DNA of 64,000 nucleotides from Deltaproteobacteria bacterium (GCA_016875395.1 VGRF01000022.1:1-64000), one strand, 5' to 3'. Shown: positions 16,525 through 27,610, counted from the stretch's first letter. Numbers and translations: made by a program. The notes: a model not told the origin generated them from the letters alone.

Positions 16525-18203
16525 CCGTGGCAGGCGAGGCGACCAGGGGCGGAGCTTCCGAGGGCGTGCGCATCCCGACGCTGCTGCGCACGCTCTGGTA
16601 CCTGCGCCCCGAGCAGATCGCGGGGCAACTGAAGCGCGCGCTGTCAGGGCGCGAGGTGAAGCCGCGTGCCTTCAGCGGCGAAGCGCCGCGTGCCGCGTTC
16701 GAGGCGCCGCGCGCGGCTTGGCTCCCCGCGCCGCCGCACGCGCGCGCGGCGAGTGCGGCGCGCATCGAGCTCATCCACCGCGCGCAAGGCAGCGCGAGCG
16801 CCGCCGAGATCGACTGGGCTTCGAACGCGCACGGTCCCCTCTTCGCGTACCACCTGCACCAGTTCGACTGGGCGCGCGACGCGCAGCTCGCGCCGGCCGA
16901 GCGCCTCGCCGCGATCGAGAGCTGGATCGCGCGCCATCCGCGCGGCGTCGGCTGGGACAGCGGCCCGATCAGCCTGCGCGCGTTCGCGTGGACGAAGCTG
17001 CTGACGACGCGGGCTGCGCTGCCCGAAGCGGCGGACACGGCGCGCATTCGCGCCTCGCTCGCCGCACAGCTCGAGACGCTCGCGGCGAATCTCGAGACGC
17101 ACTTATCAGGGAACCACCTGCTCTGGAACCTGCTCGCGCTCGTGTTCGCCGGCGCCGCGCACGCCGGCGCCGCGGCGGATCGCTGGCTCGCGTTCGCGCC
17201 GCGCCTCGCCGCGGAGCTGCGCGAGCAGCTCCTCGAGAGCGGCCTCCACTACGAGCGCAGCCCGATGTACCACGGGTTGTTACTGGAGAACGCGCTCGAT
17301 CTCGTGAATGTGGACGCGAGCGCGCCAGGGCGCCTCCCGCGCGAGCTGGCGTCGGAGCTGCGCAAGACCGCAGCGCGCATGCTCGGGGCGCTCGCCGTCG
17401 TGACGCACCCCGACGGCGAGATCGCGCTCTTCGGCGACTCCGCGTTCGGCATCGCTCACGTGCCCGCGCGGCTCGCGGAGTACGCCGCCGCGCTCGGCAT
17501 CGCGCCGATCGCGCCGAAGGAGCCCGGCGTGCTGCGCGACGCCGGCATCGCGCGGCTCGAGGACGCGGCGCTGTGCTGCATCGTCACCGCGTCGCGCCCG
17601 TGGCCCGAGCACCAGCCGGGGCACGCGCACTGCGACGCGCTCTCGTTCGAGCTGAGCGTGGGCGGCGAGCGAGTCGTTACGGACAGCGGCGTCTCCGAGT
17701 ACGCGCCCGGCGCGAAGCGCGACGCCTCGCGCGCGACGCGCTCGCACGCCGTGGTGCAGATCGACGGGCGCGAGCAGGCCGAGTGCTGGGCCGCGCACCG
17801 CATCGGCGGCCGTCCCGACGTCGCGCTGGTGCGCGCGGAGCCCGCTCGTTTCGTCGAGGCGGTGTGCGCGGGCTGGGCCACGCCCGAGGTGCTGCACCGC
17901 CGCCGCTTCACGCTCGAAGCTGGCGCGCTCGCGATCGCCGACCACTTCGACGCGCCAGCGCCGCACGCGCGCGCGTTCCTCCCGCTCGCGCCCGGCCTCG
18001 AGCCTGCGCTGGCGGGCCGCGCCGCGACGATCACGCTGCGCCGCGGTGGCGCGCTGCGCATCGCATTGCCCGAAGCGCTCGCATGGCGCATCGAGCGCGC
18101 GCCGTACTTCCCCGAGTTCGGGCTCGAGGAGGAGCGCGCGGTGCTGGTGGGCGAGGGCGAGAACGTGGTGCGCGCGGAGTGGCGGTTCGACGTGCTGCGC
18201 TAG
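16521..18203 (+). CDS. Heparinase II/III-family protein
   Basis: A 560-residue protein with the two-part architecture of this family: an N-terminal alpha/alpha toroid (about 90-320, including GNHLLWNLLALVFAGAAHAG and YERSPMYHGLLLENALDL) and a C-terminal beta-sandwich. HQPGHAHCDALSFELSVGGE and VTDSGVSEYAPGAKRDASRA are the family's core motifs. Members are polysaccharide lyases or related enzymes of exopolysaccharide loci. No signal peptide is seen, so a cytoplasmic role or export by another route is possible. Its link to the polysaccharide region further downstream is inference only. Confidence 0.82.
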   Translation: MTVAGEATRGGASEGVRIPTLLRTLWYLRPEQIAGQLKRALSGREVKPRAFSGEAPRAAFEAPRAAWLPAPPHARAASAARIELIHRAQGSASAAEIDWASNAHGPLFAYHLHQFDWARDAQLAPAERLAAIESWIARHPRGVGWDSGPISLRAFAWTKLLTTRAALPEAADTARIRASLAAQLETLAANLETHLSGNHLLWNLLALVFAGAAHAGAAADRWLAFAPRLAAELREQLLESGLHYERSPMYHGLLLENALDLVNVDASAPGRLPRELASELRKTAARMLGALAVVTHPDGEIALFGDSAFGIAHVPARLAEYAAALGIAPIAPKEPGVLRDAGIARLEDAALCCIVTASRPWPEHQPGHAHCDALSFELSVGGERVVTDSGVSEYAPGAKRDASRATRSHAVVQIDGREQAECWAAHRIGGRPDVALVRAEPARFVEAVCAGWATPEVLHRRRFTLEAGALAIADHFDAPAPHARAFLPLAPGLEPALAGRAATITLRRGGALRIALPEALAWRIERAPYFPEFGLEEERAVLVGEGENVVRAEWRFDVLR

Positions 18204-18253
18204 CCGCGGCGAGCGTCACTCCGTGCCAAACCCCAGTTGACCTCCCGCGGGGC

Positions 18254-20464
<2,211 letters not shown>

Positions 20465-20788
20465 CTACGCCGCGCGCGTTCGCGTGATTAGGCGCGCGAG
20501 GTCGCGCGGCGTAGTCCCGACGGCGAGTAGCGAGCGAACCAGGAGATCGAGGCTCACCGAGCGATCCCCCGCCTCCATCTTTGCGACGCGCGATTGACTC
20601 GACTCGATCTTCAGCGCGAGTTGCGTCTGAGTGAGGCCCTCCTTGAGGCGGCGCTCCTTCAAGCCTTCCGCGAGCGCGAGCTTCAACTCGACGAAGGCCG
20701 CCTCTTCGTCGCCGAGCCCGAGGAACTCGCGCGCCGTTCCGACGGCCCAGCCACTGGCGACGAGACGCCTTCGCTTCGCTGCCTTCAT
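20465..20788 (-). CDS. XRE-family helix-turn-helix antitoxin (HigA-like)
   Basis: A 107-residue protein with an XRE/Cro-type helix-turn-helix at about residues 45-100 (KEGLTQTQLALKIESSQSRV, then AKMEAGDRSVSLDLLVRSLL). Proteins of this form follow RelE/HigB-type toxin genes and act as antitoxin and autorepressor. Its ATG overlaps the stop of a toxin-gene remnant (ATGA), which supports this reading. The antitoxin frame is intact while the toxin is not. Codon use is less G+C-rich than in most neighbours. It sits 9 nt before ligA and is probably co-transcribed with it. Confidence 0.83.
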   Translation of the reverse strand: MKAAKRRRLVASGWAVGTAREFLGLGDEEAAFVELKLALAEGLKERRLKEGLTQTQLALKIESSQSRVAKMEAGDRSVSLDLLVRSLLAVGTTPRDLARLITRTRAA

Positions 20789-20925
20789 CCCTTGTCTCCT
20801 TCGTCCAAAGCGTCGTACTCACGCAACCGCCGTCGGCAGCCCGCTTCGATGCGTGCCTCGGATGAGAACGGCGGTGTCTTGACCTCGCCCTTCAGCCAAA
20901 CGACCGGCTTGTCACGCCCCGGCAT
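20785..20925 (-). pseudogene. RelE/HigB (Gp49-like) toxin gene with an internal deletion
   Basis: A 46-codon frame encodes a peptide starting MPGRDKPVVWLKGEVKTPPF. This closely resembles the N-terminus of phage-derived Gp49-like/HigB toxins as I know them (KPLVWL-x-GE-x-KTPPFS-x-EAR-x-EAG). After EARIEAG it jumps directly to CRRRLREYDALDEGDKG, which resembles the C-terminal end of the same family. About 65-70 central residues, including the RNase core, appear to be missing while the frame is kept. The stop overlaps the antitoxin ATG. The peptide is therefore probably inactive. It is read by eye from family memory and no alignment was run. Confidence 0.72.
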
Positions 20926-20931
20926 TGGTTG

Positions 20932-20960
20932 AACATATGTCCGATCTGATATTCGAACAA
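20932..20960 (-). promoter_or_regulatory. Possible sigma-70-type promoter/operator of the toxin-antitoxin-ligA unit
   Basis: On the minus strand TTGTTC (20960-20955) and TATGTT (20937-20932) are separated by 17 nt, a weak -35/-10 pair. The -10 box is only 6 nt before the toxin-remnant ATG, so the mRNA would be leaderless or nearly so. The box overlaps a small palindrome (ACATATGT, 20933-20940) that could be an antitoxin operator. This is unusually AT-rich DNA for the window. Confidence 0.35.
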
Positions 20961-21036
20961 GTCGAGTCGCGCCTCGGTTCCCCGGTCAAGCCGCCCCCCG
21001 CGCTGCGCCGATACGTCGCGAATCGTGGAGGATGCC

Positions 21037-21069
21037 ATGGGCGGCGCGGGTGCAGGGGTGTGCGCGTGA
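21037..21069 (+). CDS. Possible leader peptide overlapping the response-regulator start
   Basis: A 10-codon frame (MGGAGAGVCA) has a strong GTGGAGG site about 6-9 nt before its ATG. Its TGA overlaps the GTG start of the following response regulator (GTGA). The regulator's own GTG has no good Shine-Dalgarno, so translation may depend on ribosomes finishing this leader. No known leader family is recognised; this could also be chance. Confidence 0.3.
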   Translation: MGGAGAGVCA

Positions 21070-22460
21070 GCGGGAAGGCGCTGCGGCGCGCGCTCGTCGC
21101 GGACGACTCGGCGGCCACGCGCGCGCGCATTGCGGACGTGCTCGCGGCGCACGGGCTCGCGGCCGAGCTCGCGGAGAGCGCGGAGCGCGCGCTCGGCCTC
21201 GTGCGCTCGGGCGGTCCCTTCGAGCTGCTGCTGCTCGACCTCGGGCTCGCGGGCGAGGAGGCGGGCGACTTGTTGCGGCGCGTGCGCGCGCTCGATCCGG
21301 CCACGCCCGTGGTGATGCTCGCGGGCGGCGGCAGCGCACGCGCGATCGTGCAGGCGATGCAGGCGGGCGCGAACGATCTCGTCGCGAAGCCGATCGACGA
21401 TGCGGAGCTCGCGGCCGCGATCGACCGCGGCCTCGCGCGCGCCGCCGAGACGCGCACGAAGCCGCCGCGCCCGCGCGCCGAGAACGCGAGCGCGCTCTGG
21501 GACTCGCCGAGCCTCGCGCGCGTGCGCGAGACGATCGAGCAGATCGCGGACACGGACGTCGCGGTGCTGATCTCGGGCGAGAGCGGCACGGGCAAAGAAG
21601 TCGTCGCACGCGAGATCCACCGCAGCTCCGGCCGCCGGGAGCGCGCGTTCATCAAGGTGAACTGCGCCGCGTTGCCAGGCGAGCTGCTCGAGAGCGAGCT
21701 GTTCGGCTTCGAGAAGGGCGCCTTCACCGGAGCCGCGGCGCGCAAGATCGGCAAGTTCGAGCTCGCCCACGGCGGCACGATCTTCCTCGACGAGATCGGC
21801 GAGATGAGCGCCTCTGCGCAGGCGAAGGTGCTGCACGTGCTGCAGGACCGCGCGTTCGCGCGGGTCGGCGGGAACCGAGAAATTCAGGTGGACGTGCGCA
21901 TCCTCTCGGCCACGCATCGCCCGCTCGCGGAGCTGGTCGAGCAGCGCCGCTTCCGCGAGGACCTGTTCTTCCGCATCAACGTGGTGAACGTGCACGTGCC
22001 GCCGCTGCGCGAGCGCCGCGACGAGATCCCCGTGCTCGCGAAGCACTTCCTCGCGCGCGCCGCCGAGCGCTACGGGCGCGCCGCGCCTAGGCCGAGCGCG
22101 CGGTTGATCAATGCACTCGATGCGCACGCGTTTCCGGGCAACGTGCGCGAGCTCGAGAATCTGATGAAGCGCATGGTGGTGCTCGGCGGCGAGTCGCACA
22201 TCCTGCGCGATCTCGGCGCGCGCGCGCGCGGCCGAGGTCGCCGCCGCTTCGAGGATTTGCTCGCCGAGTTCGACGAGACGGCAGGCCAGCTGCCGCTGAA
22301 AGAAGTCGGCCGCCGCGCCGCCGTGCTCGCTGAGGCCGACACGATCGCGCGCGTACTCGACGGCACGCACTGGAACCGCCGCCGCGCCGCGCGCCTCTTG
22401 GGCGTGAGCTACAAGACGCTGCTCGCGAAGATTCGGGAGTGCGAGCTGAGCCCGGAGTGA
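21066..22460 (+). CDS. NtrC-family sigma-54-dependent response regulator
   Basis: A 464-residue regulator. The receiver domain covers about residues 1-120, with acidic pocket ADDS, phospho-acceptor Asp in LLLDLGLAG and Lys in AKPIDD. The AAA+ domain (about 145-375) has Walker A GESGTGKE, an intact GAFTGA loop (EKGAFTGAAA), Walker B GGTIFLDEIGE and FPGNVREL. A Fis-type helix-turn-helix closes the protein (RRRAARLLGVSYKTLLAKIR). No partner kinase is adjacent. It lies just upstream of an SGNH hydrolase and glycosyltransferase on the same strand, so control of polysaccharide genes is plausible. A longer frame from 20925 exists; GTG 21066 is preferred because the receiver domain starts right after it. 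Confidence 0.9.
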   Translation: MSGKALRRALVADDSAATRARIADVLAAHGLAAELAESAERALGLVRSGGPFELLLLDLGLAGEEAGDLLRRVRALDPATPVVMLAGGGSARAIVQAMQAGANDLVAKPIDDAELAAAIDRGLARAAETRTKPPRPRAENASALWDSPSLARVRETIEQIADTDVAVLISGESGTGKEVVAREIHRSSGRRERAFIKVNCAALPGELLESELFGFEKGAFTGAAARKIGKFELAHGGTIFLDEIGEMSASAQAKVLHVLQDRAFARVGGNREIQVDVRILSATHRPLAELVEQRRFREDLFFRINVVNVHVPPLRERRDEIPVLAKHFLARAAERYGRAAPRPSARLINALDAHAFPGNVRELENLMKRMVVLGGESHILRDLGARARGRGRRRFEDLLAEFDETAGQLPLKEVGRRAAVLAEADTIARVLDGTHWNRRRAARLLGVSYKTLLAKIRECELSPE

Positions 22461-22477
22461 GGGGCAGTGGGAGAGTT

Positions 22478-23545
22478 GTGAAGCCGAGTCGAGCGATTCT
22501 GCTCGCGGGACTTCTCGCAATCGTTGCGGCAGAGATCGGCCTCCGCGTTCTGACCAGTGCGGACAGCCGCTGGAACGTGCGGCTCGGCGCAGCGCGGGAG
22601 TTCGATCCCATTGCGGGGTTCCGCAACAAGCCGGGCTACGAGCTGGCGCCGGGGATTCGCACGAACGCCCTCGGCTACCAAGCGCCTCAGCCCCTGAGGG
22701 TCGCGCCCCCAAGCGGTGTGCGGCGAGCGATTTTTCTCGGCGACTCGAACTCGGTCATGCCGACGATCGGCGCGTATCCCCAACAGGTCGAAGCGTTGCT
22801 CGACGCGGAGCTCCCCGGCGAGATCGAAGTCGTGAACGCGGCGGTCCCGGGCTACTCGAGCGACAACGCGAGGAATCTCTTCGAGCACGAGTTGTCCCGA
22901 TTCGAGGGCGACTACTTCTTCGTGTATCTGGGCTGGAACGATCTCGGACAGTTCGGGCCCGAGGGGCTCCCGTACAAGCGGCAGGCGACGGGCTACCAGG
23001 TGACGCCCGTCCAGCGCGTGCTGTCGAGCATCTATCTGCTTCGTTACGCATTCCTCATGCCGAGCATGCTCGATCGGGAGCGCGAGACCTTCGATCGTCC
23101 GCTCGACGCGCGAGAGCAGAAGATCTACGGCGACTACCGTCCCACACACTTCGAGCGCAACCTGCGGCAGATCCTCTCGCTGGCGAAGCGGCGCTATCCG
23201 CACGTGTTCGTGATGAACCTCGCGACGATCACCAACGCCGACCCGACCCCGTCCGAGTTGCAACGGGCTCACTTCCCACGCGGAATGGGGAAGAACATGC
23301 GCAAGCTCGACCTTCTGGTCAGGCACTACAACGACAGCGTGGCGGTGGTTGCGCGCGAGCAAGGCGTCTCGTTGATCGACTTGCACGCGGCGTTCGACAG
23401 CCGCGAAGCGCGCGAGACCTTCACCGACAGCTGTCACATGAACCGGGCTGGCGCGGCGCGAGTCGCGAGGTTGATCGCGGATGAAATCGGCGCCCTCGAG
23501 CAAACGCGCGTTCGGGATCTGGCGCGACCTGCCGCCGACTCATAG
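22478..23545 (+). CDS. SGNH/GDSL-family hydrolase, membrane-anchored or secreted
   Basis: A 355-residue protein. An N-terminal hydrophobic segment (AILLAGLLAIVAAEIGLRVL) is a signal anchor or signal peptide. The four SGNH blocks follow: IFLGDSNSVM (catalytic Ser), VPGYSSDNARN (Gly), VYLGWNDLGQ (Asn) and DSCHMNRAGA (Asp/His). Such enzymes remove or transfer acyl groups; those next to glycosyltransferases often modify exopolysaccharides. The GTG at 22478 has a GGGAG site and is 17 nt after the response-regulator stop. The codon bias is milder than that of its neighbours. The glycosyltransferase gene follows after 6 nt. Confidence 0.85.
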   Translation: MKPSRAILLAGLLAIVAAEIGLRVLTSADSRWNVRLGAAREFDPIAGFRNKPGYELAPGIRTNALGYQAPQPLRVAPPSGVRRAIFLGDSNSVMPTIGAYPQQVEALLDAELPGEIEVVNAAVPGYSSDNARNLFEHELSRFEGDYFFVYLGWNDLGQFGPEGLPYKRQATGYQVTPVQRVLSSIYLLRYAFLMPSMLDRERETFDRPLDAREQKIYGDYRPTHFERNLRQILSLAKRRYPHVFVMNLATITNADPTPSELQRAHFPRGMGKNMRKLDLLVRHYNDSVAVVAREQGVSLIDLHAAFDSREARETFTDSCHMNRAGAARVARLIADEIGALEQTRVRDLARPAADS

Positions 23546-23551
23546 CCGCGC

Positions 23552-24574
23552 GTGAAGCCGCTTCGCCTGCTGCTGTTAGGGACGCTCCCGCCTCCGCCGG
23601 GCGGGACGACGCTCTTGTTCGAGCAGCTCGTGCGAAAGCTCGCTGCCGATCCCGCGGTGCGCGCGCACGTCGTCGACACGGGCGCGCGCGGGCTGTTCGC
23701 TCGCGCCGCGGTACTCGCGCGCTTCGCGGCCGCATTGCCGCGCTGCGACGTAATCGCGCTGCACGCGTCGCCGCCCGGCATCGCGCGTGCAGGCCCGTGG
23801 CTGCTGCGCTGCGGTAAGCCGCTCGTCGTGCGCGTGTTCGGCGGCAGCCTCGACGCGGACCTCACGAGTGGCGGCGGGCCGCAGCGCGAGCGACTCGAAT
23901 GCGTACTCGCCGGCGCCGCGCGCGTCTTGGTGGAGACCGACCTCGTTGCGCAGTGGCTCGCGACGAGTCGCCCGCGCGTGCGCGTCGCGATCCAGCGCAA
24001 CAGCCGCGAGCTCGCTTCGGGAGCGCCTGCGCCGCCCATCACGGCCAAGCACTTCGTCTTCGCCGGCAGCGTGAGCGAGGTGAAGGGCGTAGGAGAGCTG
24101 CTCACCGCGATGCAGGAGCTCGCGCGCGAGGGCGTCACGCTCGACGTGATCGGCGCATGCGAGGACGCGCGCCTGCGAGAGCGCCTCGCGCGCACAGCGG
24201 GAGTGCGGTACTCGGGCGAGCAGCCGAACGCGCGCGTCGTGGAAGCGCTCGCGAACGCCCGAGCGCTCGTGTTGCCCACGCGCCACGCCGCAGAAGGCCA
24301 CCCCGGCGCGATCCTCGAAGCATTCGCGGCGGGGCGGCCCGCGATCGCGACGCGCTTCCGCGCGATCCCGGAGCTCGTCGCGCACGGCGAGAACGGGCTC
24401 CTCGTGCCGCCAGGCGATGCGCGCGCGCTCGCCGCTGCGATGCGCACGCTCGCGAGCGACGACGCGCTCGCTGCTCGCCTCGGCGCGGCGGCGCACGAAA
24501 CCGCGCGCGCCTACGACGCCGCGGTTTGGGCGGAGCGCTTCGTCGCCGTGTGCCGCGAGGTGGCCCGCGCCTAG
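23552..24574 (+). CDS. Glycosyltransferase family 4 protein
   Basis: A 340-residue GT-B fold transferase. The N-terminal LLLGTLPPPPGGTTLLFEQL is the acceptor-side glycine-rich loop. FVFAGSVSEVKGVGELLTAM begins the C-terminal domain, and LPTRHAAEGHPGAILEAFAA is the nucleotide-sugar EX7E motif of GT4. The start is a GTG 6 nt after the SGNH hydrolase stop, so both are probably expressed together for polysaccharide assembly. Donor and acceptor sugars are unknown. Its stop overlaps that of the convergent secreted-protein gene. Confidence 0.9.
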   Translation: MKPLRLLLLGTLPPPPGGTTLLFEQLVRKLAADPAVRAHVVDTGARGLFARAAVLARFAAALPRCDVIALHASPPGIARAGPWLLRCGKPLVVRVFGGSLDADLTSGGGPQRERLECVLAGAARVLVETDLVAQWLATSRPRVRVAIQRNSRELASGAPAPPITAKHFVFAGSVSEVKGVGELLTAMQELAREGVTLDVIGACEDARLRERLARTAGVRYSGEQPNARVVEALANARALVLPTRHAAEGHPGAILEAFAAGRPAIATRFRAIPELVAHGENGLLVPPGDARALAAAMRTLASDDALAARLGAAAHETARAYDAAVWAERFVAVCREVARA

Positions 24575-26439
24575 TTGCCGGCGGGGATCAGCAGCACCTG
24601 CCCGCTCTGACACCCGCGGCCCGACAAGACCGTGGCGTTCGTGACGGGTCTTCCGACGTAGCGAGTTGTGCCGCCGCGCGTCGCGAGCTTGGGCAGCGAA
24701 ACTGCCGCGACCGCCGGGTCCGCTCTCCACTCGAGCTCGCAGCTGGGGTCGGGCAGGCGCGCGGAGTGCGCGATGAAGTCGCCCGCTGCCGTAGGCGCCA
24801 GCAGCGACGCACCGGCGCGCCAAAGCGTCCAGCGCTCTGCGTCGTGCCGCACGAACGGGTACGGGCCGATGACGGTGCGCGGATGCGTGCGCGCGTAGCC
24901 GGTGAGGTCGAGCGTGCCGGTCGCGTCCGAGTCGGCGCCGAGCAGCGCGAGCCAGCGCGGATCGTGGCGACTGTCGTCGCAGCCCTCGCTGCAGCCGACA
25001 TCGCTCGCGCTCACGCTCGCGGCGAGCCGCACGCTGCCGGAGCGAAAGCCGGCGCCGAGGTCGATGCCGTTCCAATCGGGCTCCGCTTCGTGCGCGCCAT
25101 CGAAGCCGCGGTCGCCGCCGACTTCGCCCGTGACGCGAAGCGTGCCGATCGGGAACTTCGTCTCCGGGATCGCGAGTCGGCCGCCCGGACAATCGTTCCG
25201 CGGCGGTCCGGCGAACACCGAGTCGACGAAGCCGGGCAGGCCATCGCGCGCGCCGCCGACGCACACGCCGCCGAACAGCCCGAGATTCGGCGCGCGCATC
25301 GGGCGATCGCCGCGCGCGTCGCAGCGTGGGGTGGAGCAGTGCGCGCCGCCTTCGCCCCTGAAGTCGACGCGCACGCGGTCAACGGTGCCGAACACGAGCA
25401 GGTTTCCGCCCGCGTTTCCTTCGACGACCCCTGATAACTGCAGCGAGCTCAGTCCGGAGTCGACGAACGTGCCGCAGGTCTCGACGCCGTCGCGCGCATC
25501 GCCGTCGTCGCCCACGCAGGCGCCGCCCGCCGCGAAGCTGCTGATTGCGCCGCCGCGTGCGGGCGTGCCGAACGCGATGCCAGGCCCCGCGTTCGCCGTG
25601 ACGTACACGTCTCGATACGACGAATCTGCGGAGCCGAGCGCGAGGACGCCCCCGCCGCCGAACTCGCCGCAGCGCAGTCCCTGCACGCGCACGCCCCAGC
25701 TGTGGTGATGGATCACGCACGTGTCGTCGTGATCGCGCGCGGGCCAGCCCGTGGCGTCGAGCGTGAGCTTCGTGAGATCGGAGCGCATCAGGCCGTTCAC
25801 GAACATCACGGTGCGGCCGGTGCCCCGCTGGCTGAGCAGCGTCTCGGGACGCAGCTCGGGCGCCACGCCCGCGCGCTGGCCGCCATCGCAGTCGCCCTCG
25901 AAGTGCACGCGCAGGAAGCCTGATAACTGGACGCCGCCGCTGATCGTGCCGCCCGCGTACTCGTGCGAGCCGGCCTCGTAGCCCGCAAGCCAGCCCGCGC
26001 CGAGGAACAGCGCCACGAAGTCGCGCGACTGCCCGCCCTCGCAGCGCACGCGCAGCTCGACGTTCTCGAAGTGAATGCGCGCGAACGCACCGCTCAGCGA
26101 GGAGCCGTCGGCTACGGGAGCGCCGCGAAAGAACTTCGCTCGCGTCGTGGGGATCAGCGGCACACAGGCGCGAATCTTCGATTCGAGCGGAGGCCCCGGC
26201 CTCGCGCCGCCGGTGCGGTAAAGCACCGGCACGCCGAGCGCATCCGCGCTGCCCGTCAGCGAGCCGGTCACCTTCACGAAGCGCGACGACGCGGATCCTT
26301 CGAGCAGCGGCTGGAGTGCCGCGACGATCGGGCGGCACGATGTCTCGCGGTCGAGATCGACCACCGCGTCCCAGCCGTCCTCGCGCGCGAGGGTGGCGCT
26401 AGCGAGCAGCGTCGTGAGCGCGAACAGCAGCTTGTGCAT
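24571..26439 (-). CDS. Secreted protein of unknown function, probable right-handed beta-helix
   Basis: A 622-residue protein with a signal peptide (MHKLLFALTTLLASATLA). I recognise no named family. The sequence is rich in Gly, Asp and short beta strands, with repeating patterns such as LQLSGVVEGNAGGNLLVFG and VQLSGFLRVHFEGDCDGG, as in right-handed parallel beta-helix proteins (pectate-lyase-like folds). About 20 cysteines in the mature part suggest disulfides and extracellular life. It overlaps the upstream gene by 41 nt and is last in the minus-strand polysaccharide group. Polysaccharide binding or cleavage is a guess from fold and context. Confidence 0.7.
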   Translation of the reverse strand: MHKLLFALTTLLASATLAREDGWDAVVDLDRETSCRPIVAALQPLLEGSASSRFVKVTGSLTGSADALGVPVLYRTGGARPGPPLESKIRACVPLIPTTRAKFFRGAPVADGSSLSGAFARIHFENVELRVRCEGGQSRDFVALFLGAGWLAGYEAGSHEYAGGTISGGVQLSGFLRVHFEGDCDGGQRAGVAPELRPETLLSQRGTGRTVMFVNGLMRSDLTKLTLDATGWPARDHDDTCVIHHHSWGVRVQGLRCGEFGGGGVLALGSADSSYRDVYVTANAGPGIAFGTPARGGAISSFAAGGACVGDDGDARDGVETCGTFVDSGLSSLQLSGVVEGNAGGNLLVFGTVDRVRVDFRGEGGAHCSTPRCDARGDRPMRAPNLGLFGGVCVGGARDGLPGFVDSVFAGPPRNDCPGGRLAIPETKFPIGTLRVTGEVGGDRGFDGAHEAEPDWNGIDLGAGFRSGSVRLAASVSASDVGCSEGCDDSRHDPRWLALLGADSDATGTLDLTGYARTHPRTVIGPYPFVRHDAERWTLWRAGASLLAPTAAGDFIAHSARLPDPSCELEWRADPAVAAVSLPKLATRGGTTRYVGRPVTNATVLSGRGCQSGQVLLIPAGN

Positions 26440-27610
26440 GCGAAGGCTTCACCCCCTCTTGAGCGAGCGACTCGAGCGAGAGCCGAAGGATGGCCGCTTC
26501 GCGCTCGCGCGTCCTGAGTGGATTCACGAGCAGCGCCTCCGTGGTTTGCGCATCCGGCCGAAGTAGCCGCACGGCAGGATGCGGGCGGCTCGCATCAGGC
26601 GTCACCGCCCACTCGTGCACGAGCCGCGGCTCGCCGCGCTCGACGAGCCACAAGGAGGCGCTCGTCTCCGCGAGCGTGATCACGCCGCGCTCGCCGCCGC
26701 GCGCGGCGGCGTAATAACCCGGGTGCGGCAGCTCGGCGCGCGACTCGCGCAGCGCACCACTCGCACGCTCCCAGCGCACGACGCGCTTCACCGCGCGTGG
26801 CGAATCCATCGCCCACGTCACGGCTTCGTGCGTGAACAAGAAGCTCACCGCGCGGAACGTCTGCGAGCCCGCGCCGACCCAGGTGAAGCTCGCGCCGCCG
26901 TCGCGCGAGTAGCCGATGCGGCACTCGGCGTCGCGGTCGCCCGTCGCGACCCAGAGCGCGGCGCCGTGCGGGTCCCACTGCACCGCGTGCACGTGGCGCA
27001 CGGCGCCCGGCGCGAACTCGTGCGCCATTTCCCACGTGCGCGCGGCGTCGCGGCTGCGCCACACGCGGATCGTCTCGTCCGGCCCGACCGCGCCGGTCGC
27101 GTACTCGCCGTAATAGATCGCGCCGCTCGCGTCGCGCGTGAGCCCGTGTGGCATGAGCCCGCGCCCCCTGCCGGGGCCGAAGTAGCGCAGCGTGTGCACC
27201 CGCTCGGTGCCGCCGCTCGCCGTGTCGACGCGATAGGCGTCGCCGCCCGCGAAGACGAGCAGCGTGCGCTCGTCGAGTGCCATCGCCTCCACCAGCTCCT
27301 GATATCGCTGCGAGTCTCGGAACGTGCGCGAGTAGCCGGCCCACGCGGGGCCGAGGCGCGGCTTGATCGCAGCAACGCGCTCGAACGCGCCGCCCGCGCG
27401 GCTGCGGTAGAGGCCGTAGCCGCGGCTCGCCCACACCTCACCGCCGCGCGCGTCCTGCAGCACGAGGCCGTCTGCGCGCTCCGCCGTCAGCGCGCCGAGC
27501 TGCGCCGGTTCCCACGCGATCTCGCCCGGGATCCACAGCTCGTAGAGCGCGCCGAGCGCGAGCAGCGCGGCGAGCGCGACGCCGAACAGTCCGCGCCGGG
27601 AGAGCCTCAC
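26399..27610 (-). CDS. Exported BNR/sialidase-like beta-propeller protein
   Basis: A 403-residue protein with an N-terminal membrane anchor (RRGLFGVALAALLALGALYE). Repeated units carry the Asp-box pattern S-x-D-x-G-x-T-W: WRSRDAARTWEMA and YSRDGGASFTWVG. WASRGYGLYRSRAGGAFERV is a weaker copy. This is typical of BNR-repeat six-bladed propellers. No catalytic sialidase residues could be assigned, so binding is as likely as hydrolysis. It lies 7 nt downstream of the truncated radical-SAM gene and overlaps the next secreted-protein gene, all in one transcription unit. Confidence 0.72.
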   Translation of the reverse strand: MRLSRRGLFGVALAALLALGALYELWIPGEIAWEPAQLGALTAERADGLVLQDARGGEVWASRGYGLYRSRAGGAFERVAAIKPRLGPAWAGYSRTFRDSQRYQELVEAMALDERTLLVFAGGDAYRVDTASGGTERVHTLRYFGPGRGRGLMPHGLTRDASGAIYYGEYATGAVGPDETIRVWRSRDAARTWEMAHEFAPGAVRHVHAVQWDPHGAALWVATGDRDAECRIGYSRDGGASFTWVGAGSQTFRAVSFLFTHEAVTWAMDSPRAVKRVVRWERASGALRESRAELPHPGYYAAARGGERGVITLAETSASLWLVERGEPRLVHEWAVTPDASRPHPAVRLLRPDAQTTEALLVNPLRTREREAAILRLSLESLAQEGVKPSHAQAAVRAHDAAR

